Source: Oscillospiraceae bacterium
Lineage (GTDB): Bacteria > Bacillota > Clostridia > Oscillospirales > Oscillospiraceae
Direction of reading: 5' to 3'
Assembly (NCBI GenBank): GCA_017405865.1
Contig: JAFQZN010000022.1
Span: forward strand, 1-64,000
Length of the DNA: 64,000 nt
The position numbers were made by a program, and so were the translations under genes. Of the stretch, positions 50,781 through 60,455 are shown in pieces (position 1 is the first letter of the stretch; each line of letters begins with the position of its first letter). The notes under the pieces were generated by a model. That model did not search any database. It worked only from the letters and a program-made list of their open reading frames with translations, and had not been told where the DNA came from.

Positions 50781-51800
50781 ATGAAAAAGAGCATTGGTGT
50801 TCTTTTATCTGCTGCGCTGCTGATCGGACTTCTGGCAGGCTGCAGCGGGCAGGTGGCAGAAAGCGTTGAGAGCACCGCAGCAACAGAGGTAACAGAGGCA
50901 ATGGAAGCCACCTTTGCAGACATCTCTGCTTCTGCTGTCGCGACGGTCGTCACTGCGTCGGACTTTCAGGAGAACGGCACCTTCTTCCGCTTTGAAGGAA
51001 TTCTGAACACCATTGCGGAAGCGGGCTGCCCGACGCCGGACTGCGCCCTGCTCGGCGGCGATTATAACATCGAGACCGGGATGGATCCGGACAATCATAT
51101 CCGGCTGATTCGGGAGGGGCTGAGCAGCGCCTTCCCGGACTTCGCGCAGGAAAACGCGATCTTCGTGCAGGGAAACCATGACAACGCTTCTTCGGCGCTG
51201 ACGACGACCGGTGCGCACGACATGGGCAGCTTTGTTATCTATGCGATCAACGAGGATGATTTTCCGAGCGCGCAAAGCGCGCAGGACGTGGAAGGCATTA
51301 CACGCGACCTCGGCAAATTCTTTTCCGGCATGGTCGCTGCAGGGGATTACCGTCCCGTTCTGGTTGCCACGCATGTGCCGCTGCATCACAACAGCCGCCA
51401 CGACAACGGTTATGCGAAGTATCTGGTGGACGTGCTCAATCATTACGGTCAGACGCTGGACATCCTCGTTCTGTTCGGACATAGCCATTCGGGCGCCTTT
51501 GACGACGACATCGGCGGCTCGGTCAATCTGATCGGCAGGGACGAGACGATGCGCGTCCAGATCCCCGGGGAAGAGTATACGCAGTTAAGCGCTAATTTCA
51601 CGCAAGAGACGCTGCATTTCACCTATATGAATTACGGATATGTGGGGTACTCTGCCAATACGTTCGTCAACGCACTGACTGTCGGGGTGATCCAGATCTG
51701 CCCGGACAGTATCGAGATCACGAGATTTACAACAGAGGGAGAGTATTCGCACGACAGCATTCCACTGATGAATCCGATTTATCAACAGAAAGCGGCATAG
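50781..51800 (+). CDS. Metallophosphoesterase lipoprotein
   Basis: This 339-aa lipoprotein (lipobox LLAGC, Cys about 22) has a calcineurin-like phosphoesterase domain (about 55-330). Motifs: VVTASDFQ, LLGGDYNIE, VQGNHDN, VATHVPLHH and LFGHSHSG. The first motif has Gln where most members have a metal-binding His, so metal content may differ. It acts outside the membrane, perhaps on a glycan or nucleotide. GAGAAGAAAC precedes ATG 50781. The fucose isomerase gene follows 18 bp later. Confidence 0.83.
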   Translation: MKKSIGVLLSAALLIGLLAGCSGQVAESVESTAATEVTEAMEATFADISASAVATVVTASDFQENGTFFRFEGILNTIAEAGCPTPDCALLGGDYNIETGMDPDNHIRLIREGLSSAFPDFAQENAIFVQGNHDNASSALTTTGAHDMGSFVIYAINEDDFPSAQSAQDVEGITRDLGKFFSGMVAAGDYRPVLVATHVPLHHNSRHDNGYAKYLVDVLNHYGQTLDILVLFGHSHSGAFDDDIGGSVNLIGRDETMRVQIPGEEYTQLSANFTQETLHFTYMNYGYVGYSANTFVNALTVGVIQICPDSIEITRFTTEGEYSHDSIPLMNPIYQQKAA

Positions 51801-51818
51801 AAAACGGAGGGATCGACT

Positions 51819-53648
51819 ATGGAAAGAAAACGTTATATCGGCGCATATCCCGCAATCGGCATCCGCCCCATCGTGGACGGTCGGCGCGGACCGATGATGC
51901 TGCGCGAGAGCCTGGAGGATCAGGTCATGGCGATGGCGCAGGCAGCAAAGGAACTGTTTGAAAACAATCTGACCTATTCCGACGGCTCGCCTGTGCGCGT
52001 CGTGATCGCGGATTCCTCGATCGGCAGAGTGCCGGAATCTGCGGCGTGTGCGGAGAAATTTGCCAGAGAGGGGGTCGCGGTCACCCTGTCTGTCACGCCC
52101 TGCTGGTGTTATGGCAGCGAGACGATGGACATGGATCCGATGACGATCAAGGCAGTGTGGGGCTTCAACGGCACGGAGCGGCCGGGCGCAGTCTATCTGG
52201 CGAGCGTCCTCGCGACCCACGCGCAGAAGGGACTGCCCGCCTTCGGCATTTACGGGCATGAGGTCCAGGACAGAGATCAGGTCGCGGAAATCCCAGAGGA
52301 CGTGAAGGAAAAACTGCTTCGCTTCGGCAGAGCGGCGGTCACCGCAGCCACCATGTGCGGCAAGAGCTACCTGCAGATCGGCTCCGTCACGATGGGTATC
52401 GGCGGCTCGATCATGGACCAGGCGTTCATGGAGGAATACCTGAACATGCGCGTTGAATCAGTGGACGAGGTGGAGATCCTGCGCCGCATGGAGGAGGGGA
52501 TCTACAACGCCGACGAGGTCGCAAGGGCGCTCGCCTGGACGAAGGCGCACTGCAAAGAGGGCAGGGACGACAACCCGGAATTCGTGGACTTTATGGGCGA
52601 GCGTCGCCGTATCCGTTTTACGCCTGAAGAAAAGGAAAAGCAGTGGGAATTCACGATCAAGATGTATTGCATCATCAAGGATCTGATGCAAGGCAATCCC
52701 GACCTCCCGGCGCAGTTTAGGGAGGAAATGCTCGGGCATAATGCCATCGCAGCTGGCTTCCAGGGACAGCGGCAATGGACGGATCACTGGCCGAACTGCG
52801 ACTATCCCGAGGCGATCCTGAACTCCACCTTCGACTACACCGGCAAGAAGGAGCCGATGGTATTCGCCACGGAGAACGATGTGCTCAACGGGATCAGCAT
52901 GCTCTTTATGGAGCTTCTGACCAATCGGGCGCAGATCTTTGCCGACGTGCGCACCTTCTGGTCGCCGGAGGCGACGAAGCGCGTTTCCGGTTATGAGCTT
53001 GAGGGCAGGGCAAAGGAAAACGGCGGCATCATCCATCTGCTCAATTCCGGTGCGGCGTGCCTTGACGCCTGCGGAGAGTGCAGAAACGAAAACGGAGCTC
53101 CCGTCATGAAAAAGTGGTGGGAGGTCACTGAGGACGACATCAAGAAGATGACGGACGCAACGGTCTGGTGCGAAGCGGGGTTCGACAATTTCCGCGGCGG
53201 CGGCTTCTCAAGCCACTTTGTCACGCGGGCGGAGATGCCCGTCACGATGATCCGCCTGAATCTCGTCAAGGGGCTCGGTCCCGTGATGCAGATCGCGGAG
53301 GGCTGGACGGTCAATCTGCCTGACGAGGTGACGGATACGCTGATGGAGCGCACCAATCCCACCTGGCCCTGCACCTGGTTCACGCCGCGCTGCGACGGCG
53401 TGGAGGGAAGCCCCTTCCGGTCTGCCTACGACGTGATGAACCATTGGGGCGCCAATCACGGTGCGATCTCCTACGGTCATATCGGCGCGGATCTGATCAC
53501 GCTCTGCTCCATCCTCCGCATTCCGGTCAGTATGCACAACGTGCCGCAGACGGACATCTTCCGCCCGGCAGCGTGGAATGCCTTCGGCATGGACAGGGAA
53601 GGACAGGACTATCGCGCCTGCGCCGCCTACGGTCCGATGTATCGCTAA
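51819..53648 (+). CDS. fucI: L-fucose isomerase
   Basis: This 609-aa cytosolic enzyme converts L-fucose to L-fuculose. It has the full length of the family and begins [20 protein letters not shown]. Conserved segments include [59 protein letters not shown] and [10 protein letters not shown] with active-site acidic residues, then [10 protein letters not shown] and [13 protein letters not shown] near the end. GGAGGGATC precedes ATG 51819. Fuculokinase and aldolase are not in this window. Confidence 0.95.
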   Translation: MERKRYIGAYPAIGIRPIVDGRRGPMMLRESLEDQVMAMAQAAKELFENNLTYSDGSPVRVVIADSSIGRVPESAACAEKFAREGVAVTLSVTPCWCYGSETMDMDPMTIKAVWGFNGTERPGAVYLASVLATHAQKGLPAFGIYGHEVQDRDQVAEIPEDVKEKLLRFGRAAVTAATMCGKSYLQIGSVTMGIGGSIMDQAFMEEYLNMRVESVDEVEILRRMEEGIYNADEVARALAWTKAHCKEGRDDNPEFVDFMGERRRIRFTPEEKEKQWEFTIKMYCIIKDLMQGNPDLPAQFREEMLGHNAIAAGFQGQRQWTDHWPNCDYPEAILNSTFDYTGKKEPMVFATENDVLNGISMLFMELLTNRAQIFADVRTFWSPEATKRVSGYELEGRAKENGGIIHLLNSGAACLDACGECRNENGAPVMKKWWEVTEDDIKKMTDATVWCEAGFDNFRGGGFSSHFVTRAEMPVTMIRLNLVKGLGPVMQIAEGWTVNLPDEVTDTLMERTNPTWPCTWFTPRCDGVEGSPFRSAYDVMNHWGANHGAISYGHIGADLITLCSILRIPVSMHNVPQTDIFRPAAWNAFGMDREGQDYRACAAYGPMYR

Positions 53649-53652
53649 ACCA

Positions 53653-53696
53653 AAACATACGGCAGCTCGAATTGCTTCGGACTGCCGTATGTTTTT
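53653..53696 (+). terminator. Terminator after fucI
   Basis: AACATACGGCAG pairs with CTGCCGTATGTT around a 16-nt loop, followed by TTTGC. Clear Rho-independent form. Confidence 0.85.
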
Positions 53697-53732
53697 GCAT
53701 GGTACGAAGCTGCTTTGCCTGCGAAAAATAGC

Positions 53733-53795
53733 GGTACCAGGGAACCACTTTACACGGCGAATTTATGGACTTTTCGCAGGATTGTTATACAATAT
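53733..53795 (+). promoter_or_regulatory. Putative activator site and promoter, copy B
   Basis: GGTACCAGGGAACCACTTT (about 53733-53751) is followed 34 bp later by TATACAAT, the same spacing as copy A near 50649. TGGACT sits 16 bp before TACAAT. It should drive the lipoprotein, ABC transporter and glycosidase genes. Confidence 0.55.
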
Positions 53796-53870
53796 TACTG
53801 TACCAAAGTATTGGTGTTTCTGCGCGCGTCTTGCGAAGCATTCCGGCGCAGCGCAGAACAGGAGGAGCAT

Positions 53871-54476
53871 ATGAAGAGACGACTCATTTTACTGACCGCG
53901 GCGGCGCTGCTGCTCGGGCTTTTGGCGGGGTGCGGAGGAACGTCTGCCGAGCCGGAAACGACGAGCGTTCCCTCGACCGAACAGACATACGGCGGCTGGG
54001 ACGATATTCAGGTGACATGGGCGGAGGCAACGGAGAATCCCGGTCCCCGGATCGTCGAAGCGGGAACGCTGAACAAGCATGAAAACGGCTGGTACCAGAA
54101 TCTTGACAACGGCACGGACGGCGTGTACTTCAACCTGTGGACGAACGACGTCCCGGCGGACAACACCTGGACGCTCCGCTATGAGCCGACGCTGGACAGC
54201 AACTTCTATATCGTCCGCGACGGCGTGCTTTATGACGCCGACTGCCGGCTCCTGAAGTTCAACTCCACGGGCTATTTCCTCGTCTGCGATCCGTGGCTGC
54301 TGGGAGACGCCTCCCCGCTGCGCGCGGGCGACGTTTTGATCCTGCAGGGCGACTTCGTCAACTATGACAACGGCTGGGGCATCCATTTCGACACGAACTA
54401 TATCATGCTCAAGGGCGTCAACGGCGCGAAGTTCTATACAGAGCCGCCGGAAGAGATCGTTGACGTTCTGCCATAA
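53871..54476 (+). CDS. Lipoprotein of unknown function, first gene of the transporter operon
   Basis: This 201-aa protein has a lipoprotein signal (LLAGC, Cys about 20) and a single secreted domain rich in aromatic residues, with WYQNLDNGTDGVYFNLWTND and WGIHFDTNYIMLKG. I do not recognise a family; a beta-sandwich, perhaps carbohydrate-binding, is possible. ATG 53871 follows AGGAGGAGC. The sugar-binding protein gene begins 30 bp downstream. Confidence 0.7.
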   Translation: MKRRLILLTAAALLLGLLAGCGGTSAEPETTSVPSTEQTYGGWDDIQVTWAEATENPGPRIVEAGTLNKHENGWYQNLDNGTDGVYFNLWTNDVPADNTWTLRYEPTLDSNFYIVRDGVLYDADCRLLKFNSTGYFLVCDPWLLGDASPLRAGDVLILQGDFVNYDNGWGIHFDTNYIMLKGVNGAKFYTEPPEEIVDVLP

Positions 54477-54506
54477 CTTTAAAGAATGAGAAAGAGGAGA
54501 AACGCT

Positions 54507-56141
54507 ATGAAAACGAAACTGATCGCGATGCTTTTGATCCTGACGCTTCTCGCCTCCGTCATGGCGGGCTGCGGCGTCGGCGTGGTCGAAACCGACGACA
54601 CGCAGGCGCAGATTGATACGCAGGAGGTCGTTAATTATGAAAACGCGACGCAGCTTACCGTTGCGACATGGGACGGCGGCTTGGGCAGCCAGTGGCTGGA
54701 GGACGCTGCCGACCGCTTTGAGGCGCTGACGAAGGACGTCTCCTTTGAGCCGGGCAAGACCGGTTGCCATATCAATATTGCAGCGAGCCGCAGCTTCGAC
54801 GGCTCCACGATGGCGTTCACCCCGCTGACGCACGACATCTATTTCGTTGAGGCAGTGGACTACTACGCCATGACGAACAACAACCAGATGGCGTGCCTGA
54901 CGGACATTATGACCGAGCCTCTGACCGAGTATGGCGACAGCAAGACCATTCTGGAGAAGATCCCGCAGGCTTTGCAGGACTTCCTGCTGGCGGACGACGG
55001 CAACTATTACGCCATCCCGTTCTATGAGACCTTCTATTCATTTGCCTACGATCTGGACCTGTGGAACGCAAAGTCCTTCTACATCTCCAAGGACGGCGGC
55101 TGGACAAACGCGGACGGCAGCCTTTCCGCCGGACCTGACGGCGTTGCCGGCACCTCCGACGACGGCATGCCTGCGACCTACGCCGAGTTCGGCAAGCTGG
55201 TCGAGCATATCAAGGACGAGGGTGTTCTGCCGTTCATTTGCGCTGCAAACGCGACGGACTACGTTGCAAACTTCCTCTATGAGTACTACGCCAACTATGA
55301 AGGCAAGGATCAGATGGAACTGAGCTTCACGTTCGACGGCACTGCGAACGACTTGATTTCCGTCTCCGAGGACGGCACGATCACGGAGCTTCCGGAAGAG
55401 AAAATCACATGGGATAACGGCTATGAGCTGCAAACGCAGGCGGGCAAATATTACGCGCTCTGCTTTGCGCGCGACGTGCTTGCGCCCAAGGATAACTATA
55501 AGATCTCCGATACGCACATCAACGCGCAGAAGAGCTTCGTCCGCGGCGGTATCGTGAACGATCAGCCCGTCGCGATGATCCTCGAAGGCTCGTGGTGGGA
55601 GAACGAGGCGAAAGCCGCCTTCACGGAGCTTGCGGACGGGAACTATGAGCGTCACAACTACGCGGTGATGCCGAAGCCTCACGCAACCGAGGAAAAGATC
55701 GGGCAGACGCCCTGCTGGCTGAGCACCTCCAGCTCTTACGGCTTCGTGGCGAACAACTCCACGCATAAGGATCTTGCCTTTGCGTTCATGCAGTTTTTGC
55801 ATACGGACGAGGAGCTTTCCCATTTCACCGCCGAGGTCAACATGACAAGACCTCTGATCTATCCGATCACGGAGGAGGACGCCGCAATACTGACGACCTA
55901 CTGCAAGTCCATCCTCGAATTGAAGGAAACGGGCGACATCATCTATCCCTACACCAACCGCGAGGAAGTGCTGGACAACCCCCTGCAGTTCCAGTCCTTC
56001 AACTGGGCGTGGTCGACCAGCGTGGACGGTTATGCTTACAAAAATCCGTGGCTGTATTTCAGCGAGGTGGAGAACGCTTCTGCAGAGGCGTATTTCTCCT
56101 CGCAAAAGGAATTCTTTGAAATCAGATGGGACAGCTTCTGA
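54507..56141 (+). CDS. ABC transporter sugar-binding lipoprotein
   Basis: This 544-aa extracellular solute-binding protein (family 1 type) has a lipobox (VMAGC, Cys about 18) and a bilobed binding domain: QLTVATWDGGLGSQWLEDAADRFEAL, YAIPFYETFYSFAYDLDLW, and QTPCWLSTSSSYGFVANNS in the second lobe. It is longer than most (about 430), as seen in importers of complex glycans. AGAGGAG precedes ATG 54507. Two permease genes follow; no ATPase gene is present. Confidence 0.9.
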   Translation: MKTKLIAMLLILTLLASVMAGCGVGVVETDDTQAQIDTQEVVNYENATQLTVATWDGGLGSQWLEDAADRFEALTKDVSFEPGKTGCHINIAASRSFDGSTMAFTPLTHDIYFVEAVDYYAMTNNNQMACLTDIMTEPLTEYGDSKTILEKIPQALQDFLLADDGNYYAIPFYETFYSFAYDLDLWNAKSFYISKDGGWTNADGSLSAGPDGVAGTSDDGMPATYAEFGKLVEHIKDEGVLPFICAANATDYVANFLYEYYANYEGKDQMELSFTFDGTANDLISVSEDGTITELPEEKITWDNGYELQTQAGKYYALCFARDVLAPKDNYKISDTHINAQKSFVRGGIVNDQPVAMILEGSWWENEAKAAFTELADGNYERHNYAVMPKPHATEEKIGQTPCWLSTSSSYGFVANNSTHKDLAFAFMQFLHTDEELSHFTAEVNMTRPLIYPITEEDAAILTTYCKSILELKETGDIIYPYTNREEVLDNPLQFQSFNWAWSTSVDGYAYKNPWLYFSEVENASAEAYFSSQKEFFEIRWDSF

Positions 56142-56168
56142 TCCTAACTTGACCGAGAGGGCGACACC

Positions 56169-57086
56169 ATGAAAATTCGAGAGCCGGCAGGCATCCGAAA
56201 GCGCCGCCGCGACAAAAAAGACCTGATCTTTTATTGCGTGCTGATGGCGCTGCCGCTGCTGCAAATCTGCATCTTTTATTTCGGCGTGAATTTTCAGACG
56301 ATCCTGATGGCGTTTCAGCATTACGACGCCTATACGGACACCTTCACGTGGGATTTTCAGACCAATCTGAAGACCTTCCTGACCGAAGCCTCCACCGCCG
56401 GCTTCTGGGAAATGATGAAAAACTCCTTCTGGATCTACGTCTTTACCCAGCTCGCCGGCACGGTACTGGCGATCCTCTTCGCCTACTATATCCACAAGCG
56501 CCATTGGGGCAGCACCTTTTTCCGCTTTATGCTGTTCCTCCCCAGCGTCATCCCGGCGATATTGCTGACGGTTCTCTATAAAGATACCGTCGGTCTGGGC
56601 GTACCTGCATGGCTGGATTATCTGTTCGGTATCCGTGTAGACAATCCTTTCAGCTTCAGCGGCGACGGTCTGCGCTATGCGCTCGTAACGCTGTTTACGG
56701 TGTGGACCGGCTTCGCTGCACAGGTGCTGATCTATTCGGCGACCATGGACCGGATCGACAGCAGCATCATCGAGGCGGGAAAGGTGGACGGCACGTCGCC
56801 GTGGCAGGAGTTCCGGCATCTGATCCTGCCGAATATCATGCCTGCGGTCAGCGTGTTCGTCGTCACCGGGATCGCTTGCTTCTTTACAAACGACAACAAT
56901 ATTTTCAATTTCCTGAGCTGGGGCGCGATGCCGCAGGAAAAGACCATCGGCTATTATCTGTACATTCTGGTGTTCAACGGAAAGACAGGGTACTGCTACT
57001 CCGCTTTCCTCGGTCTGCTCTGCTCGCTGATCCTCATTCCCGTTGTTACCGTTGTGCGCAAAGCGCTGAACAGGGAGGACGACTGA
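56169..57086 (+). CDS. ABC sugar transporter permease 1 (MalF type)
   Basis: This 305-aa inner-membrane protein has about six helices and the EAA-loop EAGKVDGTSPWQEFRHLILPNI (about 198-219), which docks the ATPase. It begins with a basic N-terminus and FYCVLMALPLLQICIFYF. It partners with the next permease, whose gene begins 1 bp after this one ends. Confidence 0.93.
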   Translation: MKIREPAGIRKRRRDKKDLIFYCVLMALPLLQICIFYFGVNFQTILMAFQHYDAYTDTFTWDFQTNLKTFLTEASTAGFWEMMKNSFWIYVFTQLAGTVLAILFAYYIHKRHWGSTFFRFMLFLPSVIPAILLTVLYKDTVGLGVPAWLDYLFGIRVDNPFSFSGDGLRYALVTLFTVWTGFAAQVLIYSATMDRIDSSIIEAGKVDGTSPWQEFRHLILPNIMPAVSVFVVTGIACFFTNDNNIFNFLSWGAMPQEKTIGYYLYILVFNGKTGYCYSAFLGLLCSLILIPVVTVVRKALNREDD

Positions 57087-57087
57087 A

Positions 57088-57993
57088 ATGAGACTGAAAA
57101 AGAGACGGGAACGGTCGGGCGCGATCGGCGTCGTGACCGGGATTCTGCTGACGGTCTACACGGTTGGACTGTTAGCGCCGATGCTCTGGGCGCTCATCAC
57201 GTCCTTTACGGAGGTCAACAGCTATTTCGACTTCTACGTAGACAAGATGATCTTCGCTAACGGTCCGGCGTTCCGGATGACGCTGGAAAACTATCAGGTC
57301 GCGGAGAAGTTCATGAACGTCACCACAACGACGACCTCCGTGACCTACAACATCGTCGGGCTGTACATCCATTCCTTGATGTATGCGCTCATCTGCGCCG
57401 GCACGTGGGTGGCCGTCACGCTGGTGGTCAGTTACCTTGTTGCGCGCTTTGACTTCAAGTTTTCAAAGATCCTCTATCATTTTGTGCTGATTACCATGTG
57501 CATCCCCATCGTCGGCGCGCTCGCCTCGGAGCTGCGCATGCTGCAAACGCTCGGGATCTACGACACGTGGATCAGCATGGCGGTGCTGAAGTTCAACTTC
57601 CTCGGCGTGTACTTTCTCACCTTTGTAGCGATGTTCAAGGCAATCCCGAAGGAGTACACCGAGGCGGCGAAGATCGACGGCGCGTCTAATTTGTACATTA
57701 TGCTCAAGGTGATTTTTCCGCAAGCGCTGAATATGACGGTCACGGTATTCCTGCTGAACTTCATCACCTACTGGAACGACTACAAGACGGCGATGCTGTA
57801 CCTGCCGTCCTACCCGGTCGCGACCTACGGTGTTTATTATTTCATGAACACGCCCATGGGATCCGGCGCGACGTCGCAGGTACCCGTGCAGGTCGCCGGG
57901 GCAATTCTGATGACGCTTCCGATTCTGATCGTCTTTATTGTATTCAATAAACGCCTGCGCGGCGGCGTCTATGTTGGAGGAATCAAAGGATAA
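57088..57993 (+). CDS. ABC sugar transporter permease 2 (MalG type)
   Basis: This 301-aa permease has six helices and the EAA-loop EAAKIDGASNLYIMLKVIFP (about 191-210). Other marks are LLAPMLWALITSF near the start and WNDYKTAMLYLPS after the loop. Its stop overlaps the following small gene (TAATG). A shared MsmK-type ATPase encoded elsewhere probably powers the importer. Confidence 0.93.
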   Translation: MRLKKRRERSGAIGVVTGILLTVYTVGLLAPMLWALITSFTEVNSYFDFYVDKMIFANGPAFRMTLENYQVAEKFMNVTTTTTSVTYNIVGLYIHSLMYALICAGTWVAVTLVVSYLVARFDFKFSKILYHFVLITMCIPIVGALASELRMLQTLGIYDTWISMAVLKFNFLGVYFLTFVAMFKAIPKEYTEAAKIDGASNLYIMLKVIFPQALNMTVTVFLLNFITYWNDYKTAMLYLPSYPVATYGVYYFMNTPMGSGATSQVPVQVAGAILMTLPILIVFIVFNKRLRGGVYVGGIKG

Positions 57994-58403
57994 TGAAAAA
58001 AGCAATTGCAATTCTGCTTGCCGCGGCGCTTATCGCCGCGCTGCTGCTCGCCGTTTCCGCAGAGGGAGAGCCGAACGCGGCGATCACGGTTTCTCCGCTC
58101 AGTCAATCGGAGTTTCACAAGGGCGACGTCGTCCAAATCCCGACGTATTCCGTGGAGGGCGTTTCAGAGTATACCGCAGACGTTCTACTGCTGACGCCGA
58201 ACGCCGAGATCTTCTTTCTCTCCCATGAGAAGAACGGCAGCATCACCTATTATGCGAACAATACCAATCTGTACCGCGCCTCCTTCTGCGTCAGCGACAC
58301 TTCGTTCCGCGCGGAAATGAAAGGCGAGTATACGCTGCGCTACGTGGTCTATGACAAGGAGTATAACCGCACGGTGACCGAAGTGGCGTTCACGGTGGAC
58401 TGA
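57993..58403 (+). CDS. Small secreted Ig-like-fold protein, function unknown
   Basis: This 136-aa protein has a signal peptide (about 1-23; LLAAALIAALLLAVSA) and one domain of alternating strands ending in GEYTLRYVVYDKEYNRTVTEVAFTVD, the pattern of a bacterial Ig-like or cadherin-like domain. I know no specific family. It is coupled to permease 2 by a 1-bp overlap, so it belongs to the transporter operon and may act as an accessory glycan-binding protein. Confidence 0.7.
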   Translation: MKKAIAILLAAALIAALLLAVSAEGEPNAAITVSPLSQSEFHKGDVVQIPTYSVEGVSEYTADVLLLTPNAEIFFLSHEKNGSITYYANNTNLYRASFCVSDTSFRAEMKGEYTLRYVVYDKEYNRTVTEVAFTVD

Positions 58404-58418
58404 GGAGGCGGAAACGAG

Positions 58419-60389
58419 ATGAAAAAACGTGTGCTTAGTCTGCTGCTCGTCCTGACGCTGCTGCTTGGCATCGCCGGCTGCAGCGGCAATACCGGGACGG
58501 ATACCCCCACGGAGGCAGGGGAGGAGCCGGAGGAGCTGAAACCCACCGGCACCATGCTGGAAGACAAATATCTCGTCAAGGACGGCGCGTCGGACTACGT
58601 TCTGGTCCTTCCGGAGAACGCGATGAAATACGAGGAGCTTGCCGCAGAGGAGTTTACGACCTTTATGCAGCAGGCGACCGGCTATAAGTTTAAAACGGTG
58701 GAGGATGACGACGAGATCGAAGGCAACTACATCTCCATCGGCATCACGCAGCAGGTAAAGACCGCCTTTCCGTCGCTGCAGATCGGCAAGATCAGCGGGA
58801 AGCAGTCTTCCTACTATATCGCCGCGAAGGACGACAACCTTTACGTCGTCTGCCCCCCGGGCTTTGAGGGCGCGGGTACCCTGTACGGCGTGTACGACCT
58901 GCTGCACGACCTGATCGGCTACACCTATTATGACGAAACGGAGATCTACGTCAATGAAAGCCCCGACGTCAACCTTTGGAGCTACGAGGGCTACTTTGTA
59001 GACGCCTCCATCGACATGCGCACACATTCCACCACGACGATCTACGTTGACAACACCTATAACACCCGCCTGCGCTATATCAACTTCTCCAGAGGCACCG
59101 AGTGGAATCAGCTGACAAGCGGTCACAGCCAATTGCGCGCCTACCTGCATCCGACCTTTACCGACGAGAACAACATTGCCTACGGCGTATCCCATCCGGA
59201 GTGGTTTTTAGACCCCTATGAGCTGGTGCCGTCAGAGTCGACCAACCAGCTCTGCTGGACAGCGGGCGGAGACCCCGAAAGCCTGAAGCAGATGCAGCAG
59301 GCGGTTGCGAACCAGATGATCTATTTCCTGCAGATGGACACGGTTGCAAACTATTTCATGTTCGGCCAGCATGATAACCATGAGGCGTGTACCTGCCAAG
59401 GCTGCCAGACCGCACTGAACGAATGGGCAGGAACGCAGAGCGGCTTGCAGATCAACTTCCTGAACGGCGTTTTGGATATCGTAAATCCCTGGTTGGAAGA
59501 AAACCAGCCGGGCAGAGAGGTCTTTTTCGTTGTTTACGCCTACCACTTTACGGAGGCACCTCCCGTGGCGCAGGATGAGGACGGTCAGCTCGTTCCGTTC
59601 AGCGAACGGGTCATTCCGGATGCGCGAATGAAGGTCATGTGGGCGCCGATCAGCGCAAACTACGCTTTCCCGTTTGATTCGCCGATCAACGTGAAGAACG
59701 AAAACGACCTGCAGGGCTGGAAGGTCATCTGTTCCTCCGGTCAGTTGTTCACATATCTGTACGACCTGAATATGGCGTACTACTTTATCAATTTCTATAA
59801 CTTCGGCACGGTGCAGAGCATGGTGCAGGAGCTGGAGGATGCCGGCTGCACCTATCTTCTGATCCAGGGTCCGTCCGACCAGAAGAATCTGCCGGGTTTT
59901 CAGGCGCTGCGCACCTACTGCAATTCCAATATCATGTGGGACAGCAGTCAGAACTATCAGGCGCTGGCGTCTGACTTCATACAGCATTACTACAAGGACG
60001 CCGCCGAGCCGATGCAGGAGCTGTTCGACATGATCATCGAGCGCAACGCTTACTACGCGGCGGAGCTGGATCAGGGGTTAGGCACGATCAACGCCTATCC
60101 GACGCTGTCAGAGCTCTATCCCAAGGCGTTTGCCGAGCAGATGGAAAAGTGCTTCGAGCGCGCGCTGGAGGCAATCGAGCATTACAGCAATGAGGATCCG
60201 TCGCTTTATCAGACACTCAAGGATCGGATCATGAAGGAGTATCTGTGCGTCATCTTCCTGAAGGCGACGGTGTACGGCGACTACTACACGTCCGCCGAGT
60301 TGGACGAAATGCGCGAGATCTGGTACGATTACATCACGAAGTTCGGCATCGGCGGCGGCGGCGAAGGTCGTCCGCTCCCCACGTTCTGA
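58419..60389 (+). CDS. DUF4838 lipoprotein, putative glycosidase-related
   Basis: This 656-aa lipoprotein (lipobox GIAGC, Cys about 21) has an N-terminal alpha/beta domain (about 50-170; AAEEFTTFMQQATGYKF and GAGTLYGVYDLLHDLIGY) like that of alpha-glucuronidase and hexosaminidase accessory domains. DUF4838 (about 200-470) follows, with FGQHDNHEACTCQGCQ. The C-terminal part is helical and ends in a Gly-rich tail. DUF4838 proteins occur in glycan-utilisation loci, but their activity is unproven. GGAGGCGG precedes ATG 58419. Confidence 0.82.
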   Translation: MKKRVLSLLLVLTLLLGIAGCSGNTGTDTPTEAGEEPEELKPTGTMLEDKYLVKDGASDYVLVLPENAMKYEELAAEEFTTFMQQATGYKFKTVEDDDEIEGNYISIGITQQVKTAFPSLQIGKISGKQSSYYIAAKDDNLYVVCPPGFEGAGTLYGVYDLLHDLIGYTYYDETEIYVNESPDVNLWSYEGYFVDASIDMRTHSTTTIYVDNTYNTRLRYINFSRGTEWNQLTSGHSQLRAYLHPTFTDENNIAYGVSHPEWFLDPYELVPSESTNQLCWTAGGDPESLKQMQQAVANQMIYFLQMDTVANYFMFGQHDNHEACTCQGCQTALNEWAGTQSGLQINFLNGVLDIVNPWLEENQPGREVFFVVYAYHFTEAPPVAQDEDGQLVPFSERVIPDARMKVMWAPISANYAFPFDSPINVKNENDLQGWKVICSSGQLFTYLYDLNMAYYFINFYNFGTVQSMVQELEDAGCTYLLIQGPSDQKNLPGFQALRTYCNSNIMWDSSQNYQALASDFIQHYYKDAAEPMQELFDMIIERNAYYAAELDQGLGTINAYPTLSELYPKAFAEQMEKCFERALEAIEHYSNEDPSLYQTLKDRIMKEYLCVIFLKATVYGDYYTSAELDEMREIWYDYITKFGIGGGGEGRPLPTF

Positions 60390-60401
60390 TTTGCTGACAG
60401 C

Positions 60402-60436
60402 CTCTCCCGCAGCCGGCAGCGCCGGCTGTGGGAGAG
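60402..60436 (+). promoter_or_regulatory. Strong intercistronic hairpin without T-run
   Basis: CTCTCCCGCAGCCGGC pairs with GCCGGCTGTGGGAGAG (one G-U) around AGC, then AAAAGGAG. It may protect upstream mRNA or reduce expression of the mannosidase genes. It is not a classic terminator. Confidence 0.6.
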
Positions 60437-60455
60437 AAAAGGAGAAGAGAAGGAT

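Noticed and set aside
55038..56819. 593-codon minus-strand frame across the binding-protein and permease genes
   Set aside because: It spans the junction of two real genes with lipobox and EAA motifs, so it is an antisense artefact.
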